NCBI RefSeq assembly: GCF_003573545.1
Contig: NZ_QWET01000008.1
Span: 1-64,000, forward strand
Direction of reading: 5' to 3'
DNA length: 64,000 bases
Source: Mariniphaga sediminis
GTDB taxonomy: Bacteria > Bacteroidota > Bacteroidia > Bacteroidales > Prolixibacteraceae
Shown one piece after another: positions 27,671 to 36,318 of the stretch (the first letter of the stretch is position 1; each line of letters starts with the position of its first letter). The position numbers and the translations under genes are program-made. The notes beneath the pieces are model-generated. The model saw nothing but the letters and a program-made list of their open reading frames with translations. It ran no database searches and was not told the origin of the DNA.

Positions 27671-29092
27671 TTACAGTTCCCGGTGAACCAGAACAACGTT
27701 TACCGGAAAATTGTTCCTTAAATGAGCGGCAAGCTTCTCAGCAGCGTAGACCGAACGGTGCTGCCCGCCGGTGCAACCAAAATTTACCGTAAGGTGCGTG
27801 AACCCCCGTTCCAAATAATTTTTTATCGATTGCTCCACCAACGCCTTGACTGGTTTCAGAAACCATTTCATCTCTGAATTTTGCTCCAGAAACTGCTGCA
27901 CTTTCAGGTCTTTTCCCGTAAGATTTTTGTATTCGGCATAACGCCCCGGATTGTTTAATGCCCGGCAGTCGAATGCAAACCCACCGCCATTGCCTGAGGG
28001 ATCGGCAGGAATTCCTTTTTTGTAAGAAAAACTGGTAATCCGTACCGTAAGATCTCTGTGTACCTGCCCAATTTCTTTCAACGATTCTGAATGGATGAGC
28101 AAGTGCAAAACATTCACTAATTCCGGCATATTCACTGGCAGGCTCAGCTCAGGAAGCAGGCTTTGCAAGTTGTGGATGGCAAACGGGATACTTTTCAGAA
28201 AATGTTCCTTCTTCTCATAAAAGCCACGAAAACCATAAGCCCCCATTGCCTGCATAATGCGAATAAGTACAAATCCGTTAAAATACGAAGTAAACTCCGA
28301 TTCGTTTACGGGGATGTAGTTTCTTAATTCAGCAAGATAAAAGCCGAAAAGCTGTGAACGAATTTCCTGCGGAATATCGGCTTTCCCGTCGTAAAGTAAC
28401 GAAGCCAAATCGTATTGCAGCGCACCGCGCCGCCCGCCCTGATAATCGATAAAATAGACGTCGTTGTTTTTCAGCATAACATTACGTGACTGAAAATCGC
28501 GGTAAAGAAAATAGTCGGACGGGGCAGACAACAGGTAGTCGCTAAATACCTGAAAATCGTCTTCCAACGCCTGTTCGTCGAACGGAATTTTTGCCAGCTT
28601 CAGAAAATAATATTTGAAATAATTCAGGTCCCACATCATCGACTGCTTGTCGAAAGCCTCGCGCGGGTAGCACACCGAGTAATCCATATCCTTTCCCGCT
28701 GTAATCTGAATTTTAGGCAATACCTCCAGCACTTTCCGGTATTTAGATACAATACTCTCAGAAAACCCCTCTGACTCACGGGTTTCCGACAAATAATCGA
28801 AAAGGGTCAGGTTCCCCAAATCCTCCAGAAGATACTTTTTCAGGTCGGAACTTACGGCAAAAATTTCCGGGACAGGCAATCCTTTTTGCCTGAAATGATT
28901 GGTAAACGACAGGAAAGCAGTATTCTCCTTTACATCGGCATTATAGGCCCCAATGACAGATCTGTTACCGTTTTCGAGCCGACAATATTGCCGGTATGAG
29001 CCCGATGGCGGCAGCATGGAAAAAGTTTCCACCTTTTCCTGAAAGTGATGCTCAAACAACCGGATTACTTCATTCTTTACTTCGTTCTTCAA
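27671..29092 (-). CDS. Aminoglycoside-phosphotransferase-fold kinase fused to a RapZ C-terminal domain
   Basis: This 473-residue, two-domain protein has an APH/choline-kinase fold at residues 1-335. It carries the catalytic loop YRDFQSRNVML (Asp199, Asn204) and the metal loop FIDYQGGRRG (Asp216), as in AmgK-type amino-sugar kinases. Residues about 348-473 match the RapZ C-terminal domain (GFAFDCRALNNPGRY and VNFGCTGGQHRSVYAAEKLA). The P-loop kinase half of classical RapZ is absent. The start appears to be TTG at 29092; no in-frame ATG lies close. A zinc-ribbon gene and yebC follow. A link to amino-sugar or cell-wall precursor metabolism is inferred. Confidence 0.82.
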   Translation of the reverse strand: MKNEVKNEVIRLFEHHFQEKVETFSMLPPSGSYRQYCRLENGNRSVIGAYNADVKENTAFLSFTNHFRQKGLPVPEIFAVSSDLKKYLLEDLGNLTLFDYLSETRESEGFSESIVSKYRKVLEVLPKIQITAGKDMDYSVCYPREAFDKQSMMWDLNYFKYYFLKLAKIPFDEQALEDDFQVFSDYLLSAPSDYFLYRDFQSRNVMLKNNDVYFIDYQGGRRGALQYDLASLLYDGKADIPQEIRSQLFGFYLAELRNYIPVNESEFTSYFNGFVLIRIMQAMGAYGFRGFYEKKEHFLKSIPFAIHNLQSLLPELSLPVNMPELVNVLHLLIHSESLKEIGQVHRDLTVRITSFSYKKGIPADPSGNGGGFAFDCRALNNPGRYAEYKNLTGKDLKVQQFLEQNSEMKWFLKPVKALVEQSIKNYLERGFTHLTVNFGCTGGQHRSVYAAEKLAAHLRNNFPVNVVLVHREL

Positions 29093-29145
29093 TGTTATGA
29101 AAGTTGTAAGATTAAACGTATTTTTATGCTTTATTCAAAACTAAG

Positions 29146-29868
29146 ATGGTAAAATCCCGGTTCAAAAGTATTTATTTTTTAAGGATACTCCGAATTTTTC
29201 TTGTATTGTCAGGTATAATCTTTCTGACAGCCCTGCTGCTGGCATTCACTACCCTGCCCTTTTGGGGAATCCACTGGCTGGGCACCAGCAAATCCGGATT
29301 AAAAGGAGAACCTGCAACCATTATTCTTTTGGGTGGAGGCGGTATGCCCAGCGAAAGCAACCTTATGCGCAGCTGGCACGCCGGCAAGGCCGCCAAAAGT
29401 TTTCCCGGGTCAAAAGTTGTCATTGCAATGCCCGGTAATATTGCCGACAGTCTGAGCACTCCCCTGCTGATGAAAAAGGAACTGATGCTACGTGGAACCA
29501 ATCCGCACCAGATTCTTTTTGAAAATGAGGGGACCAATACCCGATCGCAGGCGCTCCAATGTGCCAAATTACTGGATACTTCCAAATCCATTTTGCTGGT
29601 AACCTCTCCCGAACATACCCGACGGGCTGTACTCAGCTTCCAAAAAACAGGCTTTAAAAAGGTAAATGCCCTGCCCGCTTTTGAAAATGCCACGGAGGCC
29701 GACCTCTCCTTTAAAGATGACGAACTGGGCGGCCGAAAAACTGCGGTACCCGATGTAGGTCAAAGCATTCAGATGCGCTACCAGGTTTGGAACCATTTGA
29801 AATATGAAATTATTTTTGCACGGGAAATGCTGGCCCTGGCATATTACAAGGTCAGAGGCTGGATATAA
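29146..29868 (+). CDS. YdcF/SanA-type DUF218 membrane protein
   Basis: This 240-residue protein has one N-terminal membrane helix (about 12-40). A DUF218 domain follows: ATIILLGGGGMPSESNLMRS, KVVIAMPGN, FENEGTNTRSQALQCAKLL and SILLVTSPEHTRRAVLSFQK. Family members (ElyC, SanA, YdcF) affect envelope polysaccharide or vancomycin-permeability traits, but the reaction is unknown. It is transcribed divergently from the kinase-RapZ gene, 53 bp away. Confidence 0.82.
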   Translation: MVKSRFKSIYFLRILRIFLVLSGIIFLTALLLAFTTLPFWGIHWLGTSKSGLKGEPATIILLGGGGMPSESNLMRSWHAGKAAKSFPGSKVVIAMPGNIADSLSTPLLMKKELMLRGTNPHQILFENEGTNTRSQALQCAKLLDTSKSILLVTSPEHTRRAVLSFQKTGFKKVNALPAFENATEADLSFKDDELGGRKTAVPDVGQSIQMRYQVWNHLKYEIIFAREMLALAYYKVRGWI

Positions 29869-29978
29869 AAACAGCAGAGTGACGGACAAGGCTGAAAAGA
29901 GACCTAAAAAACCGGGGCTCCCCGGCTTGCAGAAAACCAACGAAACTTCTATTTTTACAGGCCTTTAAAATAAACATT

Positions 29979-32894
29979 ATGCAACCTGATTTTGACCTTC
30001 TCAAATCCCAACTACACGGTGACTTATTTACGGACAATGTACAGCGGGTACTTTATTCTACCGATGCATCGCAATATAAAGAACTGCCTATGGCGGTTGC
30101 TCGTCCCAAAAACAGGGAAGATATCCAAAAAATTATTGCCTTTGCCCGTGAAAACGGAACCTCGGTAATTCCGCGCGGAGGCGGTACTTCGCTGGCAGGC
30201 CAGGTAGTGGGATCAGGTATCGTGGCAGACCTGTCCAAATACATGAACAAAATCCTCGAACTGAATACGGAAGAAAAATATGTGGTTGTAGAGCCGGGTG
30301 TGGTTTTGGCCGAACTGAACCAAACACTGGAACCTCACGGGTTACTGTTCGGACCGGAAACATCCACGGCAAACCGTTGTGTGATTGGAGGAATGCTCGG
30401 AAATAACTCCTGCGGGTTGCATTCCTTGATTTACGGAAGTGTACGTGAACACATTCTTGAAGTGGATGCCATTCTTTCCGATGGTTCCGAAGCCACATTC
30501 AGGCAGCTAACACAAGAAGAATTCCAGCATAAGCTAAATGGAAACCCCAATCAGCTGGAGAAGGCCATTTATCAAAATATTTTCGATATTCTTTCTAACC
30601 CCGGCAATCAAAAAGAAATCCGCGAAAAATTTCCGGATCCGAAACTCACGCGCCGTAACATGGGTTACGCGATAGATTCACTCCTGAATTCAGAAATATT
30701 TACCCCGGGGGGTGAGCCGTTCAATTTCTGCAAACTCCTGGCCGGTTCGGAAGGAACCCTGGCATTCTCGCACCGGATTAAGCTGAACCTGCTTCCGCTC
30801 CCGCCCAAACACAAAGGACTGGTTTGTGCCCATTTTAAAACACTGGAGGAATCGCTGGAGGGCAATTTAATTGCACTGAAGCATGGCCCCGGAGCCATTG
30901 AGCTAATGGACGACATTATTCTGCAATGCACAAAGGAAAACATTGAACAGCGTAAAAACCGCTTTTTTGTAAAAGGCGAACCCGGCGCCCTATTGATGAT
31001 TGAATTTGCCTGTGAAACAGAGGAGGAACTGAAAGCAAAAGCAGCGGCGCTGGAAAACGATTTTCGGACGGCAGGACTGGGCTATCATTATCCGTTGGTA
31101 ACCGGCGCAGCAAACATCAAAAAGGTTTGGGCGTTGCGTACTGCCGGACTGGGATTGCTTGCCAACATCCCCGGCGATCGGAAAGGCGTACCTGGCATTG
31201 AAGATACGGCTGTGGCGCCGGAGTACCTGCCCGCGTATGTGGCCGACATCAAAAAGGTATTGAAAAAACTGGGGCTTACCAGTGTTTACTACGCCCACAT
31301 TGCTACCGGGGAGATCCACTTCCGCCCACTCATCAATTTTAAAGACCCTGCCGATGTAAAATTGTTTGACCAACTCATGAACGAAGTGGCAACACTGGTA
31401 AAAAAACACCGTGGTTCCATGAGCGGTGAACACGGCGACGGACGTGTGCGTGGTAAATTTATACCCTACATGCTCGGCGAACACAACTACGGGCTGCTCA
31501 AAAGTTTGAAAAAAGCGTGGGACCCGGAAAACATCCTGAACCCGGGGAAAATAACAGACACTCCTTCCATTATTGAAAACCTGCGTGTGATTCCGGGAAA
31601 AACCACCCCGGAATACGATACAGTTTTCGATTTTTCAAGGTACCGCGGGTACTTCCGCAGTATTGAAAAGTGCAATGGATCGGGAGACTGCCGCAAAAGC
31701 GAGGCTATCGGGGGTACGATGTGCCCTACTTTTATGGCTACCCGTGACGAAGATAAAACCACCCGTGGACGCGCCAACATCCTGCGCGAATTTCTCTATT
31801 CCAATGAAAAGGAAAACCCGTTTGACCACCGGGAAATTTATGACATTCTCGACTTGTGCATCTCTTGCAAAGCATGCAAAGCCGAATGTCCTTCCAATGT
31901 GGATATGGCGAAGCTAAAAGCCGAGTTCCTGCAACATTACTACGACATTCACGGGATTCCTCTCCGCTCGAAGCTGGTAGCTTACCTGCCGCGCCTCAAC
32001 CGGTTGGCTATGCCGCTGCGCCCGCTTTCCAATTTTATGATGCGCACCACCCTTTTGAAAAAAACAATTGGGATTGCCCCGCAAAGAAACCTTCCTTCCC
32101 TCTCAAAGATTACGTTAAAACGCCGCACAGGAAATGGTATCCCTCTGCCGGAAACACCTTCCAAAGGAAAGGTTTACCTGTTTAACGACGAGTTTACCAA
32201 CTACAATGAAAGCGATATCGGCATTAAGGCAATCCTCCTGCTCACCAAACTGGGGTACGAAGTAAAAATTCCAACCCACAAAGAGAGCGGGCGAACTTTC
32301 CTGTCGAAAGGCCTGGTGCGTACTTCCCAAAAAATTGCCACTGAAAATGTTCAGCTTCTGAAAGATATTGTATCTGAAAAAACTCCGCTTGTCGGCATCG
32401 AACCATCGGCCATTCTGGCTTTTCGAGACGAATATCCCGAACTGGTAGATAAAGGATTACAGTCAGAAGCTGAAAAGCTGGGACAAAATGCATTGCTTTT
32501 TGAGGAATTTATTTCGGCAGAGATAGAAAAAGGGAACATCACACCGGAACAATTCACTTCAGAAGAAAAACAAATCCTGCTGCACGGGCACTGCCAGCAA
32601 AAAGCAGTTGCCAGCACCGACCCTACAAAAAAAATGCTTTCATTACCGAAGAACTATACGGTTAAAGAAATCCCTTCCGGATGTTGCGGCATGGCAGGCT
32701 CTTTTGGCTATGAAAAAGAGCATTACGAATTATCCATAAAAATAGGAGAAATGGTGTTATTCCCTGCGGTACGTGAGGCGGAAGAGAGAGTTATCATTTG
32801 TGCTCCCGGAACCTCCTGCCGCCATCAAATAAAAGATGGAACCGGGAAGCAGGCACAACATCCGGTGGAAGTTATATACGAGGCAATAAAATGA
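29979..32894 (+). CDS. FAD-linked oxidase / Fe-S oxidoreductase (YdiJ-like 2-hydroxyacid dehydrogenase)
   Basis: This 971-residue cytoplasmic or membrane-associated enzyme has an N-terminal FAD-binding PCMH domain (about 20-250; IPRGGGTSLAGQVVGSGIVA, NRCVIGGMLGNNSCG). The FAD-oxidase C domain (about 290-540) contains SGEHGDGRVRGKF and ILNPGKI. A ferredoxin-like segment (CISCKACKAECPSN near 630) precedes two CCG-type cysteine-rich blocks (GHCQQKA; IPSGCCGMAGSFGYE). This is the architecture of E. coli YdiJ (D-2-hydroxyglutarate dehydrogenase) and related D-lactate dehydrogenases. The exact substrate is not settled by sequence. It is monocistronic. Confidence 0.88.
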   Translation: MQPDFDLLKSQLHGDLFTDNVQRVLYSTDASQYKELPMAVARPKNREDIQKIIAFARENGTSVIPRGGGTSLAGQVVGSGIVADLSKYMNKILELNTEEKYVVVEPGVVLAELNQTLEPHGLLFGPETSTANRCVIGGMLGNNSCGLHSLIYGSVREHILEVDAILSDGSEATFRQLTQEEFQHKLNGNPNQLEKAIYQNIFDILSNPGNQKEIREKFPDPKLTRRNMGYAIDSLLNSEIFTPGGEPFNFCKLLAGSEGTLAFSHRIKLNLLPLPPKHKGLVCAHFKTLEESLEGNLIALKHGPGAIELMDDIILQCTKENIEQRKNRFFVKGEPGALLMIEFACETEEELKAKAAALENDFRTAGLGYHYPLVTGAANIKKVWALRTAGLGLLANIPGDRKGVPGIEDTAVAPEYLPAYVADIKKVLKKLGLTSVYYAHIATGEIHFRPLINFKDPADVKLFDQLMNEVATLVKKHRGSMSGEHGDGRVRGKFIPYMLGEHNYGLLKSLKKAWDPENILNPGKITDTPSIIENLRVIPGKTTPEYDTVFDFSRYRGYFRSIEKCNGSGDCRKSEAIGGTMCPTFMATRDEDKTTRGRANILREFLYSNEKENPFDHREIYDILDLCISCKACKAECPSNVDMAKLKAEFLQHYYDIHGIPLRSKLVAYLPRLNRLAMPLRPLSNFMMRTTLLKKTIGIAPQRNLPSLSKITLKRRTGNGIPLPETPSKGKVYLFNDEFTNYNESDIGIKAILLLTKLGYEVKIPTHKESGRTFLSKGLVRTSQKIATENVQLLKDIVSEKTPLVGIEPSAILAFRDEYPELVDKGLQSEAEKLGQNALLFEEFISAEIEKGNITPEQFTSEEKQILLHGHCQQKAVASTDPTKKMLSLPKNYTVKEIPSGCCGMAGSFGYEKEHYELSIKIGEMVLFPAVREAEERVIICAPGTSCRHQIKDGTGKQAQHPVEVIYEAIK

Positions 32895-33050
32895 CAAATA
32901 GCAAGATATGAGCGTTAAATGTAACCCGAAAAGTTTTGAATAACAGTTGAAAAACCCATCTCGGCCTTTAGCATCCCGAAAAAAAGCATATCTTTGTTGG
33001 TACAGCAAATAAATGTATCATTAACAAATAAATTAACAGGGAAAAATTAA

Positions 33051-33500
33051 ATGAGTAGATCGCAGGAATCATTTTTCAAAAAAGAAGTCAGAAATAAAAA
33101 AGAAAAAAAACGGAAAGAAAAAGAGAAAAAAAGGTTGGCCAGGAAGGAAAATCAAAAAAGCAATAGTCTTGACGATATGATTGCTTATGTTGATGAACAT
33201 GGTAACATCACAGACACACCACCTGATCCCAAAAGCAAAGAAGATATTAATGTTGAAGATATCCAGGTTAGTGTTCCGAGAGGGCCAAATCTGGAGGTAG
33301 ATCCTATTCACAAGGGGACCGTCACTTATTTTAATTCGTCCAAAGGGTTTGGGTTCATTACCGATCAACTAACCAAGGAAAGTATATTTGTCCACGTCAA
33401 CAATACCCTGGAAGAAATCCGCGAAGGCAACCAGGTAAGCTTTGAAGTGGAAAAAGGGCAGAAAGGACTGGTGGCTGTGCAGGTAAAAGTGGTGCGCTAG
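33051..33500 (+). CDS. Cold-shock domain protein with basic N-terminal extension
   Basis: Of 149 residues, the last 65 form a cold-shock domain with both RNP motifs: KGFGFIT and SIFVHVN. The first 45 residues are extremely Lys/Arg/Glu-rich (FFKKEVRNKKEKKRKEKEKK) and probably disordered or helical. An acidic linker carries DDMIAYVDEHGNITDTPPDP. Cold-shock domains bind single-stranded RNA or DNA. The extension suggests an RNA chaperone with extra nucleic-acid contacts and is a Bacteroidota variant. Confidence 0.88.
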   Translation: MSRSQESFFKKEVRNKKEKKRKEKEKKRLARKENQKSNSLDDMIAYVDEHGNITDTPPDPKSKEDINVEDIQVSVPRGPNLEVDPIHKGTVTYFNSSKGFGFITDQLTKESIFVHVNNTLEEIREGNQVSFEVEKGQKGLVAVQVKVVR

Positions 33501-33527
33501 ATCTTTTTACCAGACAGGCAAACAAAC

Positions 33528-33743
33528 CTACTTTCCGAAAAACCGGATGACGTTTATCAGAATGGTGAGAACAACACTAATTAAAATCATGGAGGTGATG
33601 GGAATAAACACCTTACTGTTTTCCTTTTCTATACGAATATCGCCCGGCAATTTCCCGAACCAGTTAAACAACCAGGGAGCCAGGTAAATAAGAATACCAA
33701 CTACAATTAGAACCAGTCCGGCCATAATAAACCAACGTGCCAT
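33528..33743 (-). CDS. DUF2905-family small membrane protein
   Basis: This 71-residue protein has two membrane helices (about 5-24 and 48-67) around the conserved loop WFGKLPGDIRIEKENSKVFI. This is DUF2905; its function is unknown. It converges with the cold-shock gene and is followed upstream by the Mut7-C gene on the same strand. Confidence 0.85.
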   Translation of the reverse strand: MARWFIMAGLVLIVVGILIYLAPWLFNWFGKLPGDIRIEKENSKVFIPITSMILISVVLTILINVIRFFGK

Positions 33744-33775
33744 TTCTATATTAAACTTTTTGTTCGTACAAAAAA

Positions 33776-34564
33776 CTATTCATTCTGTAATTCCTCAACC
33801 CAACGAAGAATGTGTTTGAAGTGTGAGCCCTCCCAATAAATTTTGCTGCAACCGGCACACTTCCAAAATTCATCATAAAATTGGAGTGTATCCGAAGAGA
33901 GCAGGTGTTGGAGCTCAGTCTTCTCCACCTCCCTCAATAACCCGTTACAATTGGCACAACGCGAAAATGGACGAAAACCTTTTTGGAGTTGCAGCCGGGC
34001 AATTATTTCTTTCAGTTGCTTTTTAGGATCGTCGTTACGCAACCAGTAACCATGGGTTACAGCATTTTGTTTCAGAATGCCTTTGTCCCGGGTAAGGACA
34101 ATACGCTTTTCGCGCAGCGAGATTTCAATAATTTCATCATCTTCAAAATCATTACGAAAAAGAGTGTCAAATCCCAGCAACCTCAGTTTCTGTGCCAGTT
34201 TCCCGAGATTAACATCTACCACAAAACGGGTTTCGCGTAAAGGCTTGGAGCGCAAACGGACAATCGGGGAAATATCCAGCGCCTCAAACTCCGGGTAAAC
34301 CGATACTTCTTCTCCTCCCTGCAACTGGTAATCAAATCCCACCGGTTCACCGTTTACCAAAATTAAATCTACTTCACCGTGTGGCACACCGATGTCCTGA
34401 ATTGCATTTTTAACAGAAGGCTTCCCCTTAAAAGGGAAGGCAAATACCTGCTTTCTCCAGGCTTTGGGCAAATGGTCGTTCAGTTCTTCGTAAAAACGGA
34501 AATTTGCTTTCCGAATGACCGGAGAATGATTGATTCCTGTTCGTTCCGAGTTACCCTTATCCAT
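33776..34564 (-). CDS. Mut7-C RNase-domain protein with N-terminal ubiquitin-like domain
   Basis: The N-terminal part of this 262-residue protein (about 15-95) has a ThiS/MoaD-like ubiquitin fold with INHSPV and a PHGEVDLILVNGEPVGFDYQ segment. A Mut7-C PIN-like domain follows (about 110-180; RFVVDVNLGKLAQKLRLLGF, then DTLFRNDFEDDEII and KRIVLTRDKGIL), with acidic residues arranged as in PIN nucleases. A C-terminal zinc ribbon has two CxxC pairs (CANC, CAGC). The family is predicted to be an RNase, but the substrate is unknown. Confidence 0.85.
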   Translation of the reverse strand: MDKGNSERTGINHSPVIRKANFRFYEELNDHLPKAWRKQVFAFPFKGKPSVKNAIQDIGVPHGEVDLILVNGEPVGFDYQLQGGEEVSVYPEFEALDISPIVRLRSKPLRETRFVVDVNLGKLAQKLRLLGFDTLFRNDFEDDEIIEISLREKRIVLTRDKGILKQNAVTHGYWLRNDDPKKQLKEIIARLQLQKGFRPFSRCANCNGLLREVEKTELQHLLSSDTLQFYDEFWKCAGCSKIYWEGSHFKHILRWVEELQNE

Positions 34565-34905
34565 TCTCTTACAAATTCTGAAATAATTACGAAAGATAAC
34601 AAAATGATCTTTGCTATTTCAAACTGAAAGGGAATTCAGGATGTTTTGAACGGACAAAAAGATAACTGAAGTAAAACAGATTTATATATCTTTGTATTAA
34701 ATGCGAAGAATTATGGAGCAAACTCACTTATTTTTCTGCTGATAAAAACAGATGCAGATGACTTCATTTATTTTACTTTAAGTAAAAGTTTCAATAAAAA
34801 AAATACATGAAGTGCATACAAGAAAAAGCAGTGACACAAAACCGGAAAGAGGTCGGAAGAACACTCGGAAGATAGGAAATACTCAATTTTACAGTAGCAT
34901 AAAAT
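34565..34905. other. Divergent intergenic region with operator-like palindrome
   Basis: This 341-bp stretch has no supported gene. TATCTTTG at 34687-34694 fits the -7 consensus on the + strand. TTTTACTT-T-AAGTAAAA at 34771-34787 is a perfect 17-bp palindrome. A 13-codon frame begins at 34701, only six bases after the -7 element. It probably serves the thioesterase gene at 34906. Confidence 0.4.
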
Positions 34906-35328
34906 ATGAAAGACTTTGATTTTCAGATTGAACTGGACGTGCGTGATTATGAATGCGACATCCAGGGGATTGTAAACAATTCAGTGTATCAGAATTATCT
35001 GGAACACTGTCGGCATAAATTTTTGACGGACGTAGGACTTAGTTTTGCTCAATTGCACGAAGAAGGAACGGATGCTGTGGTTGTCCGCGCCGAACTGGAT
35101 TACAAATTCCCTTTACGGCCAGGTGATGCGTTTTTTGTTCAGTTAAAAATGGCCAAACAGGGCCGGCTGAGAATTATTTTTAAACAGGAAGTCATTCGAA
35201 AAGAAGATGAAAAGTTGATGGTAGCGGCCCGTATCACTGCCGTTCTAACACGAAACGGACGTCCGGTTTCTCCGGAAGCTTTGGAAGATAAATTCAGGCA
35301 GGCAGGGATTGTGTTGGAAGAAGGATAA
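34906..35328 (+). CDS. Acyl-CoA thioesterase, hotdog fold (4HBT type)
   Basis: This 140-residue single hotdog-fold protein opens with FQIELDVRDYECDIQGIVNN, then SVYQNYLEHCRHKF. This is the YbgC/4HBT active-site strand and helix, with the catalytic acid in the DYECD region. The FPLRPGDAFFVQLKM strand follows. Such enzymes hydrolyse short or aromatic acyl-CoA thioesters. The specific substrate is not predictable. Confidence 0.85.
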   Translation: MKDFDFQIELDVRDYECDIQGIVNNSVYQNYLEHCRHKFLTDVGLSFAQLHEEGTDAVVVRAELDYKFPLRPGDAFFVQLKMAKQGRLRIIFKQEVIRKEDEKLMVAARITAVLTRNGRPVSPEALEDKFRQAGIVLEEG

Positions 35329-35361
35329 AAGAAATCCGGGATTACAGGCGTCCCATGTACA

Positions 35362-36006
35362 TCAGGAACTTCTGAAAGTCCCTGCCCCCTCTTCAATTCG
35401 CATTTCCTCTACTTTCACCCCGGCAGTTTTTAGGGCGGCTTTGAACCCTTCGTTTATCAGGCGTCCTATACGCATGGGAAACTGAAGCAGGGCTGGAACA
35501 GCTTCCTCGTTTTCGGGTTCGCTAAAAAACTTCTGACACGAAGCCACACTGGTGGAAAGATAAATCCGGCAAGCAACAGGACGGGCAGCATAAGCCATGC
35601 ATGCCCCGTTTTCGAGCAAGGGGCAGGGAAATTTGGAGTTTAAAAGCGCATCGCCCTGTAACCCCTTCAGTTTGGTATTCTTTTCTGTTGCCCGCTTTGC
35701 TATTTGCTCCCGGGTAGCATTATCAAAATTCTTTTCAATAAAATCGTTTAGCACATCCATTTCGTAGGAAAGAGCAAAAACCGGTTGATGGCAGCACCAC
35801 GAACAGCCTTTCCGGCATGCCGGCGCACGGTTTTGCTTTTTGGCAAAATCTGAAAAATATTCCATCACCTCATCTACCAATTGATGCATTTCCTTTACAG
35901 ACGACAAAAGCGTTTCCCCGGACAAACCGGCCTCCACAGCTTTCATTGCCAGTTGGTAGCCATCGGAATAAAAACGCTTTTCCAGATCTTTTGGGTCAAA
36001 ATTCAT
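35362..36006 (-). CDS. YkgJ-family cysteine cluster protein
   Basis: The protein has 214 residues from the ATG at 36006; an ATG 11 codons earlier adds a poorly conserved leader. A CRKGCSWCCHQPVFALSYE cluster near residue 70 and later cysteines (CPLLENGACMAYAARPVACR) form the YkgJ metal-binding cluster, probably zinc or Fe-S. Function is unknown. It converges with the thioesterase gene. Confidence 0.85.
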   Translation of the reverse strand: MNFDPKDLEKRFYSDGYQLAMKAVEAGLSGETLLSSVKEMHQLVDEVMEYFSDFAKKQNRAPACRKGCSWCCHQPVFALSYEMDVLNDFIEKNFDNATREQIAKRATEKNTKLKGLQGDALLNSKFPCPLLENGACMAYAARPVACRIYLSTSVASCQKFFSEPENEEAVPALLQFPMRIGRLINEGFKAALKTAGVKVEEMRIEEGAGTFRSS

Positions 36007-36167
36007 GTAACAGTGATTTGAATGAAAGATTAAACGCAACGCATAACAACATAACGAATGTAAGGAAAAACAAAATGCAAATTATAAAAAGGGGGAAAAT
36101 GTGGTATACTCTTTTGATTAGAATCCAAACGCTAAATGAGGTTCGTACCCTCAGGGTAAAAAAACAA

Positions 36168-36193
36168 AGCCGGGCCCCTTGCGGATCCCGGCT
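36168..36193 (+). promoter_or_regulatory. Orphan leader-like hairpin
   Basis: AGCCGGG (36168-36174) and CCCGGCT (36187-36193) form a strong stem without a following T tract. The next 45 bases are C/A-rich and unpaired and end at an ATG (36238) that opens only three codons before a stop. The layout resembles 5' leaders of Bacteroidota outer membrane genes, such as 2399-2486 here, but no gene follows. The remainder of 36007-36318 holds nothing recognised. Confidence 0.35.
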
Positions 36194-36318
36194 CAACAAC
36201 CTTCAACTACTAACCGATCTTATAACCCAAAAAATTATGAAGCAATAGTTATGAATTCCTTAATTGTATAATCTGGTACAAATAAAAGGGAAAGTTCAGG
36301 GTCTGTCTGTAATAAAAG

